Assembly: GCF_000972845.2 (NCBI RefSeq) | Contig: NC_040022.1 | Coordinates: 6,044,979-6,108,978 of the forward strand | Origin: Larimichthys crocea | Taxonomy: Eukaryota > Chordata > Actinopteri > Sciaenidae | Reading direction: 5' to 3' | Length of the DNA: 64,000 nucleotides | Shown here: positions 50,179 to 63,534 of the stretch, in pieces | How positions within the stretch are numbered: the first letter of the stretch is position 1 | How the letters are laid out: each line of letters begins with the position of its first letter | The notes under the pieces: generated by a model | What the model was told of the DNA's origin: nothing | The model's database searches: none | The model's input: only the letters and a program-made list of their open reading frames with translations | Program-made: the position numbers and the translations under genes

Positions 50179-51966
50179 CTGAGAACAGCTATTGAAACCC
50201 GATCCCAGTCCTGAATGAGAGTAACTTTAAATATCGTGAAATTAACTACCTAATTATCTAGTTTGGGCTGTTAGGGATTGCTCTTAATTTTTAAAATTTC
50301 CAAAGTTTATGTATCTGTTCACTTGTTTTCAACCTCTTTATTTGTGTATGACATGACCAACAGCTAATTTCTCTGGGGTCTCTTTATCATCATATGATAA
50401 ACACAAATTGCATTAAATACAGAAAAATGATATCAAAGCTTACTATTCTGTGTATTTTCTGCATGCCAATAACTACCTCTGCATATAGACTTCTGCTGTG
50501 TGGGTGTGATGTAGATCATTGGGTGTTGTGGGCAGTAATATCTGCATGTTATCACAGCTGCTTTAACGTACAAAATGTGACTTGTGTTTTTAAGTTGGTA
50601 ATTGTTGTATAATCACAATAATGCATTTGAGAGTGTGCTTTACTATCATTACTGGCACAGTGATGCTTACAGACCTTGGCTATTTTACAGTTTCTAACAA
50701 AATGTGCTTTGAATTTCAAAATAAACTCTTAGGTCCCAGATGTCTGAATTCAGTCGTTGCTTGCATCAGGTGGGACTTGGTTACATCAGCTCTGTGCCAG
50801 AGGCTAATGAGACAGTAATGAGCAATTTTAGGCCTGTGTGTATCTCAATTATTGTTTTCCCTCTCTTCCTCTGATAAGATCCAGCTCTGAGTGAAGAAGT
50901 GGTTTCAGATTTAAATTTCATTTTCATGGGAAATCCATTTGCTCTGCCAGCACAATTTGTCTAGTCATGAGTAAGCTGCTGGTACGTTACAGTGTGCAGA
51001 ACAATCAAATCACCTTAATAAGATTAATCACTCCAATAATTAAGACTTTGTCTGTGTTCTTCCTGAAACTGATGAAATACCCACCTGCCCCCCCCAATCT
51101 CTCCCTTATCTGCCATAACCAAAGCAGCCAGCACCAAATGAAGCGCTGTGTCAAATCATTTGATAGCATTTCCATCTGGCTGCCACTTAAAATAACAAAC
51201 TTAACACTGTTATATTCGTGGGGGAAGAAAAACAGGAATTTTGGAAGGGAAGGCAGTTCTCTAGTCATGCGTTTCGGCGTCATGGAGAGTTTGTTCATTT
51301 ACTGGGTGGAGATTTGTCCTGATGTGTGGAGTGAGTTCAGAGGAGCTACAGATAACCAGTCCTGTGACTGGGGAGGCTGGGATGCTGAGAGGAGATACAA
51401 CCATGAGCTATGGTGGGTGCTGATTTTGAAATTATTCTAGCAGTGGGAAATAGGCAGAGCTGCTTTTATTAGTTTGACTGTATAAACACAAACAAGGACA
51501 CAAAAACATGCACATACACACACTTAAATACACAAACTGTTCTCCAGCTCAGCCACAGCTCAAAAAAATAATGAAAGATAAAATCAATGAATTGTTTCTC
51601 TCAGAGAAACTTCCTTCTCCATGTTGCTTGTTCCCTGCGGTGTTACGGCAAATAAAGCGTACCATGGAGACTCTCAGCCTTGGTGGAGTAAAAATAAAGA
51701 AGCCAATCTCAGAGTTAAATATGTCCTCACATATTGCAAACTCGTGTTTAGGAGCAGCAAACCAGAAACAGTCATTCGTGAATTCACATGCAGAAATGGA
51801 CGCTTCTCTAGTTGTCATTTACATGATTGCAGCGCGATACGTTCAGACCGCACAGAGGGGGGGCTTGCGCATAATTTATTTTTGCATGCTGGGTGGTGTG
51901 TCAAAAACAGTTCAAAGCATCATAGGGAGTGTTGTGTAAATACTCAGCTCATCATGAACCACTAGT
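50179..51966. other. No identified gene; two mid-sized open frames
   Basis: Plus-strand frames of 157 codons (50967-51440) and 143 codons (51508-51939) follow each other closely, with minus frames overlapping both. The first ends with a Trp/Asp-rich stretch (CDWGGWDAERRYNHELWW). None resembles a protein I know, and I see no splice sites joining them. Chance frames are the likelier explanation. Confidence 0.35.
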
Positions 51967-51980
51967 GGTTCAGTTACAGC

Positions 51981-52385
51981 TCAGCTGCTTCCAAAAGTCA
52001 TCAGCTCTCTAATGAAGTGACGCACATTGGGATTGCAGCCATTCAGTACACACTCCCGCAGTGACTCGATATGAGTTTTCCTCTCTCTCCTGTCCTCCCA
52101 CTCTTTAATTTCCAAACCTAACTCCATATCCCACTCTTTCTCCATGCATGCTGAGGTGCCGGGTGCTCCGCCAATCGCTTGCATTCTCTCTAGTAGATTA
52201 AGAGAGCCACAGGGGACAGTCCTGAATGAGGGGAGAGGAGCGCGAGAAGGAGAACAAATGCATCTAATACTCCAGTCGTTGCCATCCTGTCTCTCAAGAG
52301 AGGCATGAGTTGGTGTTTGAACTAAATGGTTTGATAAGATTGGTCCTGTGTTCCAACAGTAGCCCTGCCCAGAGGCTTTATACAC
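51981..52385 (-). other. 134-codon open frame, weak exon candidate
   Basis: The C-terminal half reads as a charged, plausibly helical segment (GLEIKEWEDRRERKTHIE, then SLRECVLNGCNPNVRHFIRE) ending shortly before a stop, unlike the low-complexity shadows elsewhere. On the minus strand, pyrimidine-rich DNA ending in 'ctcattcag' or 'aatctactag' lies upstream of this half and could be an acceptor. I cannot assign a family, no donor or partner exon is evident, and overlap with other frames is modest. It could be a terminal exon, a pseudogene scrap or chance. Confidence 0.18.
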
Positions 52386-55300
52386 TTTCCACTTCCACTA
52401 AAAGCATCACAGCTCCGCCTTTGGGTCCCAACGTGCCATTTGAAAGAAGTTGTTTGGTAAAGTGTGGCTTGTAGTGGGCTCCCGCAGAGAGGGTGATGAT
52501 TGAAGCTGATGGGGAGCGGTGGAGTAGCAGTGAGTGTCTCTGCCCTGCGGGGATCCATGTTACACTGATGACATCATTAGGATGGATAGATGAGGAGCCC
52601 CGGGCATAAAAATGTGTCCGTGTTTATTGATGCTTGTACGGTACACACATTTTGTCGAGGCTAGTGATGGTTAAATACTTACATAATCTTAACACTGTTT
52701 GTTAAACAACTACTGAGAATTACAAATGTTTGCCAACGTTAATTCATTATCTATTCGCTGTCCTCGCTGATGTCCTGCTCTGGGCTGCAGCGGTAGCAGT
52801 CTAAGCATCTGTCTGCTCCACCAGTATCGTCCAACATTCAGTGTGAAGTTGCGATTGGAATTTGCATTACAATACTTTTGAGTTGCTGATCGCGAAAACC
52901 AAGCAAAACAACAGCAACCTTTCCAATAAGGTGAGACACGTAAGGCTCCTTTCCAGTTAAGAAGGTGGACGAAGTTCAAGAAAACCGGGATTTATTAATC
53001 TTATATCATTTAGTTGATCATAGCATATCTGTTATCGAATTATTCTCCTGATGCTCTGGGTCAAGTTGAGGCCAGACATTGCCTTAGATATTAGATTTTG
53101 TGCCAAAAAAGACTTGGTAAGCCTTGTTTTTAGCCTAGCAGTTGCAGCCCATACTGGCTGGTTAGGAGCAGTCAGTATAAAACAGAGCAGACAAAAAGCC
53201 AGTCGCTGTAAAAATACATTTCCAGCTATGCTGTATTGATTTTACACTTGGCATTTTTAGTTTTTTTGTAATGGGTTCATCAAGGCGAGGGAGTACGAAA
53301 ACAGAGAGACAGTGATGAGTCAGAATTTAAAAGATTTTTGACTCTGAACAATTCAATTATTTAATAATGACTTGTAGAACAAGGTAAAACAGAGTGATTG
53401 AGATAAGACAGTGTTATGTTGAATTTCAAAGACTTTTAAAGCACTTTACAAGGGGCTTTAATCAAAGTATCCATGTACTTTATTTTTTAATACTTTTCTA
53501 TCAGCTGATCGCCATTTGGAATCTGAGATTTAAAAAAATCAGGGCATGCCTAGTTCTCAGACTGACGCTGATGCAGTTAGGTTTTGAGAAACAATTTTTA
53601 ATTGCCTCAATATTTTAAGAACCAATAATTCATAGACCTGAAAGCAAAGTCTAGACTAACTGGACATCTCTCTACTCTGTTTAAAATGTTTTGATGGTTG
53701 TGCTGATGTGTTCCAGTGCATAGACCAACATTATACTTTTTTTTAAACATTACTTAGAGAAATATAACAATCCTTTATCACAACAAAGTTCTGGAACATG
53801 AAAGCACAGGCATTCTTTGAACATTAGAAATCATTCAGTGCCAACTATGGCTGCTCAACAGACTGGGCACACTGTTTTGAGGTTCAGTGCTCAACTCAAC
53901 TATGCGTAGATTGTGTTAGTGATGTTTGGATGCTGCCATACAGCGCAGCAATGCCCCAAAATCAGTCCTCAACTAAACTAACAAAAGAAAAAGATTATTT
54001 TCTGACTCAAACAATATGACTAGCAATATAACTCAAATTTAATTTATAATCAGTTGGAATCACAGTCTGTCCACTGTACAGCAGATGTCAGTTGGAATGG
54101 GATTTATCTATTGAAGGTTTCCAACATTTTTAATACCAAAGGTGTGTCACCTCACCTCAAACAAGCTAATATCGAATAAAATTAATCCACACTGTATATT
54201 AGAAATTCTTTTTTTTTATATATATTATATTCAGCATTTTAGTCCTCCTCTGTAAACCAGTCCTAAAAGTGAAAATGTTAACTTTTGTTTCCCAGGTTAA
54301 CCAGGCTGGTGTCTTGGCAACAGAAGCAGAACAATCACGCTGCACCTGTTCTACAGTTTGTGCCAAGACCGTTTTGTATGTGTGTGTGTGTGTGTGAGAT
54401 GATATAGTGTGTTCATAACCTGATAAATAAATATATTCATCCATCCATACCTTTCTTGTGCCTCCTGGGTGTTGACTTGGGTGGGCAGAAGGAAAACACC
54501 AGGGATATTTTTGTGACATAACATGACAGTACATTTATCCACAGGATGTAATTCTCAGTCATATGAGTTCTTATCGTTATTCTCAAGCTTGTTGGTACAT
54601 TGCACCCAAGGTAATATTCCAGTCTGTACGGATGTGTAAGACACAGCATGTGTTCCACGTCTTAGGGCATGTGTACCAGTTATATGAGTGTAATATTCAG
54701 TTATTTGTCCTGCCTCCATGAAGGTGAGCGACTATGTGCAATAACATTTTACAGCACCTCAGGTTATAGTCCAGAGTATCGCTGCAGAAATACCATTTTA
54801 CACTTTTATTGGTTTACTTTGTCTTGTTCAGCAGAATGAGCAGTAAATCTGATACAACAAGCACTAATCTTGTTAAGTTCTGCAGGCTCGTTGTGTTGAC
54901 AGTCATGCTCATACACATGTTCGCCCATATAGCACTCTTTAATTAGTTCCATTTGCTTGCTCTGTCATTAACTTGAGTGGGATTACTTTAGGCAAACACA
55001 TCATTCAGTCCCAAAGATTCTTGCCATTTTCACATGGAGTAGCACAAATATATTTGTCTGATTCAAAAGACTGTAGACTTTGCACTTTGCCAGGAGAGTT
55101 ACAGCATGTAAGTACAAAGTACTTTTTTACTCTCAAAAGAGCCAGGCAAGCTGATTGCCCCTAATGTCAGGGTTTTTTGGCTATAACCCCTTTTCATTGA
55201 CACAGGAATAGGTTAGACTTTATTTTAGCTGAATTTTTAATGTTTGGTTTCATGTAAATTTAAATTATCTAGAAATGTCTGGAAGTTTCATTGAATTATT

Positions 55301-56039
55301 GTAATTTCTTGAACTTTCTTTACTTTTGTTGAGTAATGGCAGTGCTGAATGAGCACATTGTGATGTGTTTAATGTAATATTAACTATTCAAGTATCTAAT
55401 TCATGTGGTCACTGTACTATTGTAATATTTGAATGACTCACTGAGGACATTGCTTAAAATTTGCATCCTGTACTACCTCGGACTGATGAGCTACATGTTG
55501 GAAAAACTGCATTGTGGTGGGCTGTTGTTTATCCTGACTTGTATCCATATCATATTTATCATATTGGTCATATTTTACAATGGCTGAAAGACAAACTGGG
55601 CAATTAATTCCAATGTAGGTTGACAGTTGACAGAGCTGACCTTTTGGAGGGCGGAGAGCCAGACAGTCTAAAATAGAGCAATGTATCGTAGCTTATTAGC
55701 TGCATTGCACAATTCACTCTTGGTACACACTGTTCGACAGAAGAGGAAAGCTCTGCAGACTGTCAAGCAACTGAGATAAGTTAATGAGCTAATGAGTTCA
55801 CTCACTGAGTGTTACCTACCTATGTGAGAAGTACCTACTGCTGCATTCTGCACATCATAATTAATTGGAAAAAGATGTCCTGATGGACAGTAATGTAAAC
55901 TGTACTATAAAAATTATAGCTGCTGTTAGCTAATGTTAGCATGCTTAGTTAACCCAACCAAGAGGGACCTAAGTGTTTATACCACAATTTCTCAGGCCCA
56001 GGCTGTGAGCAAAAGCTGATCGGGGAGCGGAACCGGTGT
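52386..56039. other. Unique sequence, no gene seen
   Basis: Contains a (TG)10 run at 54377-54396 and short frames. No young repeat or exon recognised. Confidence 0.5.
54377..54396. repeat. (TG)n microsatellite
   Basis: Ten TG units. Confidence 0.9.
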
Positions 56040-56160
56040 GCAGAACTGAGGCTGAGCAAACATAATTGGGATCGGCAGCCTCTATGGACACGATGGCAGA
56101 GGCGAAGAGGAAATTGGTGGAGGAAGCTAAGAAGACGAGACAAGAGTAAATCTAGGTCTG
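56040..56160 (+). repeat. Possible TE-internal coding-like remnant
   Basis: A plus frame from the atg at about 56095 reads MAEAKRKLVEEAKKTRQE and then stops. A short Ala/Lys/Glu-rich opening like this recurs inside a teleost TTAA-type element family, so this may be an internal scrap of one. No ends are visible and the piece is too short to be sure. Confidence 0.3.
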
Positions 56161-58257
56161 ACTTTTAGTCGTTGGTGAGAGCTTGGTAAAACAGAAGGCT
56201 GAAAGACATACGCCGAGCTGGGCTGACTGCTGTTGAACTAAGTAATATTAGCTGGCTGTTATGTCTGGTGTTGTTGCACTTGCTTGACGTAATGCAGTCA
56301 TAACAAAGACACATGTACAACTATCCACATTTACGACACTGGTATTACACTCTGAAACTAGGGGTGCTAAATTGCAAAAATACTAGTTTCTACACAATGT
56401 TGTTCTAAATGTAGCTCAGAGAGTTTTATTTTCCTTCTTCAAAAACTTTAAAGTAAAAAAAATGGATTCGAATCCCAAAGTCCCATTTGTCAAAATCATG
56501 CTCTTTATGCTGGCCATTCACCTTGACTTGTCTGCAGACATATTCCAGGCAACCATTATGTTGCTTTTGTAACTGGTGAAACAAGTTATTTCTTTATAAA
56601 TGTTATGTCTAAGAGATACAGTTTAGTAGTGTAATGCAGTTACTGAGTACAATTAATTTTAGGTGTATATTTGCTGTATTTTTCACTGACAGTATACATA
56701 AAAAATGAATGGAAAGTAGAGCTGTCTGGAGATTTGTTTAACCTGCTGAGAGCAATGCAATCCAAAGACATTTTTTTTTTCAAGCTGAATTCACCACACC
56801 GTTCTGTTTGCATACAGAATCCATCAATTCGATGTAAAATCTTATCACTTTAAAGCCTGTGAATCACTCCAATAAACAATTTGCAAGTACCCAGTGAAAG
56901 ACAATACATCACCTGCATCTGTCTAAACACTCTGGAGAGAAACCCCGTCATTAGTGGCGCTGTAAGGCGGTTTTCCATTATGCCGGCTGTCAGACGCATT
57001 TCAGTGTTGCTGAAAAGCCAAGTTAACAAAGAAAGCATAATTTCAGGAGCACAGTTCACGCTCAAGAGAAATGAGTTAAGTTAACAGAGAATGCTGCTAG
57101 CATACTGAGGATGTCTGCGGCAGTGATAAGTGTCTCCACTTGTGTCTTAAATTACATCCACATTTTCATTTGCATGTGACTCTCCTATGGTCTGACAGGC
57201 AGCAACACATTATATTTCTACTGAGAAGCAGAGGGGTCAATGCTCTACCAGATAATATTTGACTGCTGACAGACGTGTCTGTCTTAATCCATGGCCGCCT
57301 TTTTTGATGAAATGATGAAAAAAATACAATAAAATGAGAGAATTCTCTGTTTCAGTGGGGCTGATAACACTTTGCATGTGCACAGCATGATTTCTTTGTC
57401 CTTTGTTCTCCAAATGGAAACTGATTTGCCGGCTATGTTACTGCATAGAAATACAAATCTAAATTCCTTCTCGACTATTTGTTTTGTGACTCACAAAAAT
57501 TCACACAGCTTGAAAATGTAGTTTAATAATTCACACCTAAAGAATTTCAGGGCCAAATAAGATGCAGAGGATAAGTTATGTGAAGGAGCTACAGCGAGAC
57601 GCAAACTTCATTCAGGCTACCTGCGGCCTACCTTCATTTTGCATTCTGCATTGGATGGACAAATTATTACAAAGCCAAAATATGAGAACAAGGTAAGGCT
57701 GTGGTATGACAGTTATTTTCAGTGCATTATGTATAGTAGATGATATTTTAACCATTGAAGTTACAGAAAGAAAACACTCAAACCAGTACTTAGTTGTAGC
57801 TTAAGTTACAACAGCTAATTTAATGAGCTTTTACAGGATCCTGCTCCTCCTTCTGATGGGGTTACTTTTTTTTTGTTTTTTTTCTATTCCCAAATACAGT
57901 AGGCCCGCCTGTTGTTAGAGGAGGAAAAACATTTTTGACTTACATTTTCACACAAAAATCCAATTCCACACTAAATAAAAAAGAAAAGGAAAATAGGAGA
58001 AAGCAGCTTGTCAACAAGTAAACATGCAGAATTGTACAGTGTTTAGTCACCCATGTACAAAATCACATTTTGTTTTATAACCTGAAAGCATAAGAGCCTT
58101 AAAAAATACAGAAGCACTGAAACTTTGGAACGGTTCTGTACCGTACTGTGTGTTTGGTGTGAAAAATGATTCAGAGACATATAACAGTATATACAGTGCA
58201 GGTGTTTGGTCATAATCCAAAGTACCGGACCTTCCAGTGAAAGTCATAAACAGTCTA
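56161..58257. other. Unique sequence, no gene seen
   Basis: Short overlapping frames at 56850-57084 on both strands, no domain. No repeat recognised. Confidence 0.5.
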
Positions 58258-58520
58258 TAATTAATGAACAGACCTTTAATATGGAAGTGTCTTATATCTG
58301 CATCCTTTCTAATGGCCAGCAGGTGGCAGCTCCATTGGCTTCAAAAAGGTCAGTCAATTAAGCAGTGCTGATCAAATATGAGTTAATATTCTGTTACGGT
58401 TACTGTGGGTGTAATATGAGGATGCTTATGACTTGGCAAGCCGTCTTTTTTTTCCTCCTTGAAAGTGGAGTCAAAACTAAGTGCAGACCAACTGGAGGTA
58501 TGTCACCTAGCAGCTCCCGT
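58258..58520. repeat. Decayed repeat carrying a CTCF-type motif
   Basis: The sequence 'tctgcatcctttctaatgg', then 'ccagcaggtggcagc' (58316-58330), then 'ccattggcttcaaaaagg', follows the order of a common teleost repeat (ccagcagggggcgactcc, ggttgcaaaaag). The 15-mer matches the CTCF core consensus closely. Limits are uncertain. Confidence 0.4.
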
Positions 58521-61500
58521 TAACTGACTTTGGTCAGATCGTAACATCACACTAGAAGCACTATTGGTTGCCATAGCAAATGCAGTTCTTTCTGTGAATT
58601 TACCTACCATTCAACTACTTATTTCCCTCAGAAACTATGGTAGAAATTACAGCTGAAAGGGCTGACCTTTTCGTGGCTTCGGAAAATGAGCACTTCCAGC
58701 CAGGAGTCCTTAACAACTACTCTTGTTATTTTCTCAGCCAGTCAGTGAAGGCCAAATCTTCGAGGGCTTGATGGTTTGATAGACGATGCAGAATTTAGAC
58801 AAGAAAATAGCTTGCTGATTGGCTGTGATGCCCTCGTATGATAGCAATTCACAATCACTTGTTGCTGTGCTCCTGTTAGAGCGTTTGTGGACGTGCATGT
58901 CAAGCAGTCAGAGACAATCGGCGTGCTGGACGGAGAAAGAAAGAAAAATGCATTAGATCGCCTTTGCTTGAGTCCCACCTCTGAACTCATTTAATCTGAA
59001 TGTCAACCATGTAATTAAATAAATCAGTGTGATATACAGCATGTAAATTAGGCTGTGAAGTTTAATGTAACCTTGATATTAGGTGCTGCGATGCTACCTG
59101 AGTGATTTAAATTCATATATCTTCTTTTGATTTGTTTGTACTCCTGTTAAAAGTGTTCAGCACTTGATGAGGAATTACTTTACACATTGCTTCAGTGTTT
59201 GTGCACCTGTCTTGGCAGGAACCTTAAGTGCCTGTAATGTGTTTGATATATAATATTGTTGACTTTTCTGGCAAAGATAATACCCCGCAAATACTAAAAC
59301 GCCAACAGAAAAATGAGTGAACGAGGTTAGGGTTGTGAACAAATGCAGCAAGAGCTGGAGTACTTGTGTCTAAAGTTTACTTAAGAACATTGTGGTGGAT
59401 TTTCATTATATAAAGTCCAAGGTTTAGTTACCCTGTGGTATTATACAGCTGCATACAACACCACACATGCTGTGAGACCGAACATTACTAAACCCAGAGA
59501 TAATGAGAGGATATAGACAGTGAGATAATGTTATAGTTGCTAATGTTTTCTTCCTTGCTTAAAGCTGTGTGGGATGAGAATGCAACTCATTTTCCAAGTC
59601 GTTGCTTAGGCCTCTCTAGGAGTGATAAACAGTTGCACTCTATGAAAGCTCTGTCTTAATTACAAGACATCGGTAATCGTATTCAAGGAATTAGTTGGCC
59701 TCAAGACAACGCAGTACCTTTTTGTCAGGCATAATCATGAAGAATGCCTACTCCCCTTTTCGCTTTTAAAAATAAAGGCATGTACGTCTAGTACGCCAAG
59801 CATATCCTCCATGTCTCCGTGCATTATTCATAGACAGATGCCTCTCTGTTTACTCACCATCAACACATTTGCGAACGCGGTGGTAGTATTTATCCAAGGG
59901 TGTCACCGTGCATACTCTGATGAGATGAATCCAACAATGTGCCACATTGTGCTTTTACCTCATCTGCTCTATATTGACCATACAAGTAATTCAAGAGAAA
60001 GAGTAAGATGAAGGATTAGTAGTGTGTGTACAGTACAAAGGTGGCAGCTATTCAACTGGCAGGCCGTCTCCTGAAGCGTGGAAAAAAAGAGAAAGCGCAG
60101 GAGAGAGAAAAGAGAGGGAAAGTTACACCATCGGTCCACAAAAGCAGGGCTTGTACAATGGCTGCACAGTATGAAACAGGCCTCTTCAAAAGGAAACTCG
60201 GTGGTGGAATGTGTTTTTTTCTCTCTTCAAAAAGAGACACAGAAACCCAGTTTTCAAAGAGAGGAGGCTTTTGAACAACACTGACGGGGAGTGGAGATGG
60301 AGAGGGAGGCGAACGGATAATGAGTGGATTCTCACCATTTACTCCTCCCTAATGGGTAACCCCAGATCACACTGCTGTATGACTATATTCATATTATTTT
60401 ATTCTCTTAATCTCATTCATTAATATTTCATAAAGCTGCATCAATTAAATATGCAGTGTGAAATTGTGTATCAACCAAATATTTTCAATGGCAGAGGTTT
60501 GACACTTGGAAGTTTTTTGAATTTTGGAATTAATGGCCGTCTACAGTGAATGTTGCCATATTAAATCACAGCCATGTATGTGTCGACAGTATTTCCACAA
60601 CATCTGCACCCTATCAATACTGTAAGTGCCCTATTGTGCCTCAAATAGCCGGGTGTGACCTGCACAAACAAATAAAAAAGGGCAGATGCTAATAAAGGTT
60701 GCTGAGGGTGGTTGTACTGTACTGGTTTCCATGGTTAATTCAGCTGAATTTAGATTTTCAGAAAAATGTCTAAAACATATTCCTAGCCCAAAGGAAAATA
60801 GCAAGTCGTTAAAATTCAGAAGCAGAATATATTTGTTGTGTCCGAAACCACTGGGTCCGTGCATGTATCACAGCTGGTAAACAACCTGCCTCTAGTGGCA
60901 GAATTTATTCATTTAAAAACACATTATACAATCGAAATACTATACTAGAGTACAGATGAAAATAAACCATGAGATAATTAAAAAATGTCTTGTAATGTAA
61001 ACAATGTAAACAGAAAGAAAACAACAGCAGATTAATAGGCAAGCAGATCAAAAACAGATGTTAGAATATAAAATATATTTTGTAGAATATAATCCTATAT
61101 AAAACAGGAAAAGGTTGAATAAAGGCTTTTTTCTAATAGTGTTAGCCTTTTTTAAGTGAAGGCCTCTGGTTCAGGTAAATTCAGATAAATAACCACTGTT
61201 GAGAAATGATGGTACCTCGTTCTTCTGAATGAACCACTGTGTTTCCAGACCTTTAAAGAGAACAACCATCAGGCCAGAACCTCTAAATTATTCATCTTGA
61301 ATGCAGCAAATTCATTTAACATGGCACAACAATTAATTAACTACTCACTTACTTGACCAGTTCTCCAAAATTACACCCTGAGCTTCTGGACTCAGTCATT
61401 GGTTTTAGATTCTGGGGGCAGGGATTGCTTAAAAAAAAAAGAAGTCCAGTCCAATGAAAGATCTCTGTGTTTCACACATTCTTTTTTCTCTTTGTCTCCT

Positions 61501-62365
61501 GGTAGTGTGATTGTTGTGAGTCTGTTTATTATGATGCATGTTTCCAATAGTTGCACCTGCTCTGCCCTACGGCTTTTACCTGCTACTTAGTATGAGTGTC
61601 ACATTCCAGGTCTGTTTCAACCCTCGCCCTCAGTGACTGCAGGGCTGAAAGAAAAATATTAAAGCAGCATCTAAAGGTCTGCTTATGAACTGAGTTCAAA
61701 AATGATTATTTCGATCTTTGGCAGATGGTGAAAACGAGCACTAAAGTGAGATTATTCTTTTTTTATTCTTTTTTTCAATAACCTTATTTAAACATCCAGA
61801 AATCTGCTTTTACACTGCTAATGCTCCACTCATGTTTTGGCATTACAGCAGCATTAAGAAAAAAAGATGCACAGGTATGTCTAGAAACAATGGGCTGGTG
61901 AAATGCCAAAAGGGGATTTGCAGTCAGAAATGAATGATGAATATTTGGCTGGAATTTCCTTCATATGAGATTCACTGGGGATTTGTTTTTCCATTAGTGT
62001 TTGGGTTGTCGACTTTCCAGCCTCCCCCTCTCTAAGGTAGGTGGCATTTTGTACACCTTAGTATGTGAGTGAGAGAAAAGAAAGAGAAGAATGAGCAGGA
62101 GAATGGGTGAGATATCGGTTTTTAAAGTGAGAACTCATCACTGGCTCGAGTGTTTGATGAGCTGGCTGCACATCGAGAGCAGGAGGAGATTTCCTTGAGC
62201 GATGAACCATCCGCTGAAAGAAAAACGCTGTCGTACACACATTGTTGTTGGTTTTTTTTCTTGATTTGTCTTTGTGAACAATCCATTTGTTTTGTTTTTT
62301 AACATGATTTTGCATCTGTGTCATTCATATAGGCCTTCAGAAACTGACGTATACGGTTAAAAGTA
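58521..62365. other. Unique sequence, no gene seen
   Basis: Almost 4 kb without a recognisable exon, RNA gene or young repeat. Overlapping frames near 60026-60284 are purine-rich artefacts. Confidence 0.5.
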
Positions 62366-62373
62366 TCCTTAGC

Positions 62374-63478
62374 CAGTACTCGAGTTGAGGGGGGATGGGG
62401 GGGGATGCCATCCCCCCTGTGGGGAAAAATGGTCAAAATCATCCCTCTTCTAAAATGGTCATCCCTTCTTATGACAGCGGTTTTCAAAGTGCGAGGCACG
62501 CCTCCCTTGGGGGGCGCCAGAGGACTTCAGGGGAGGCGCGGCGGGGGAAAAAATAAAAATATATCTTACAAAGATATGTGTCTCATCACTGTGCGGTGAA
62601 AACTCGGCAAGCTAGCCCCCAAAGAGTAGCAACAAAATCCACAAAACGACACAGTATGTCCAGCGTGAAGAAACGCTGCTAATGTCTCCTGCTCTTTCTC
62701 TGCTTTAGTTTGAATCAGTCATGAAGCTCCTGGTTGTTACATAAAGACAAAGAGGCTTTGACAGTGAAGTGTGACCTCTTGCTGCGATATACTACGTTTG
62801 GGTTTACTTAATTCTGGATCGTCATTGGTGGGTCAAAGGTGAATGTGGGCGGTACTAATAGATTCTCCTGACTCTGATTGGTCGACAGGTGACAGGTGTC
62901 AATCATCCACATCCACACTCTGTAGCTGCTACCTGCTGCTTCATATTCTTTAATACCGCTTGTTTCAAACATCGCGTCGTCTTAAAACTCGAAGTCTTCT
63001 TTCCTCCTCCTTAAATTGTGTTTTTTTAAGTGAAGATGTTTTTTAACAAAAATGTGTTTAAATGTATTTAAATATGTTTGAAAACACACAAAGATGTTAA
63101 AAACATACACAAAGATTGTGTTTAAAAAAATATTTGAGCACATTCACAAATAAAGATATTTAAAATGTTTTTACAAATATGTTTAAAAAAGATGTGAATG
63201 ACATGATGTCCATAGTTAAGTGGTTCTTGTTTCTTTCCGATAAATAGTATTGTCTTGTGCAGGCCATGCAACTGAGAATGCAAGCTATGAATCAGATGGG
63301 ATTTAGGATTTGCCATGTCTAGCAAGTCACCCTAAAATTGACTAGAATGCAGGAAATTGCATCTAAGAAATACAAAATTTCCTGGGGGAGGACCCCCAGA
63401 CCCCCCTGCTGGAAAATAAGTTACATAAATGAAAAATTTCACCATCCCCCCTGGTTTCATTTTACAACTCGACTACTG
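62374..63478. mobile_element. hAT-type non-autonomous element 5, exact 8-bp duplication
   Basis: The 1,105-bp element begins cagtactcgagttg and ends caactcgactactg (13 of 14 inverted positions). It is flanked by the exact 8-mer tccttagc at 62366-62373 and 63479-63486. G-rich sub-terminal text 'gagggggg' and 'gatgccatcccccc' on the left and 'accatcccccctgg' on the right are typical of its family. There is no transposase. The left part contains what looks like a second element's end, from about 62476 ('acagcggttttcaaagtg'). Confidence 0.93.
62476..62560. repeat. Possible nested TE end inside hAT element 5
   Basis: The text 'cagcggttttcaaagtgcg' followed by 'ggggggcgccagagg' and a GC-rich block resembles the 'cagtggttctcaaac' type end of another hAT group. 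I did not find the opposite end before 63478, so it may be truncated or part of the host element. Confidence 0.4.
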
Positions 63479-63534
63479 TCCTTAGCCTTACTAATTTACC
63501 CAGATGTAAACTTGGTATATGCCAGTGTAATTAG

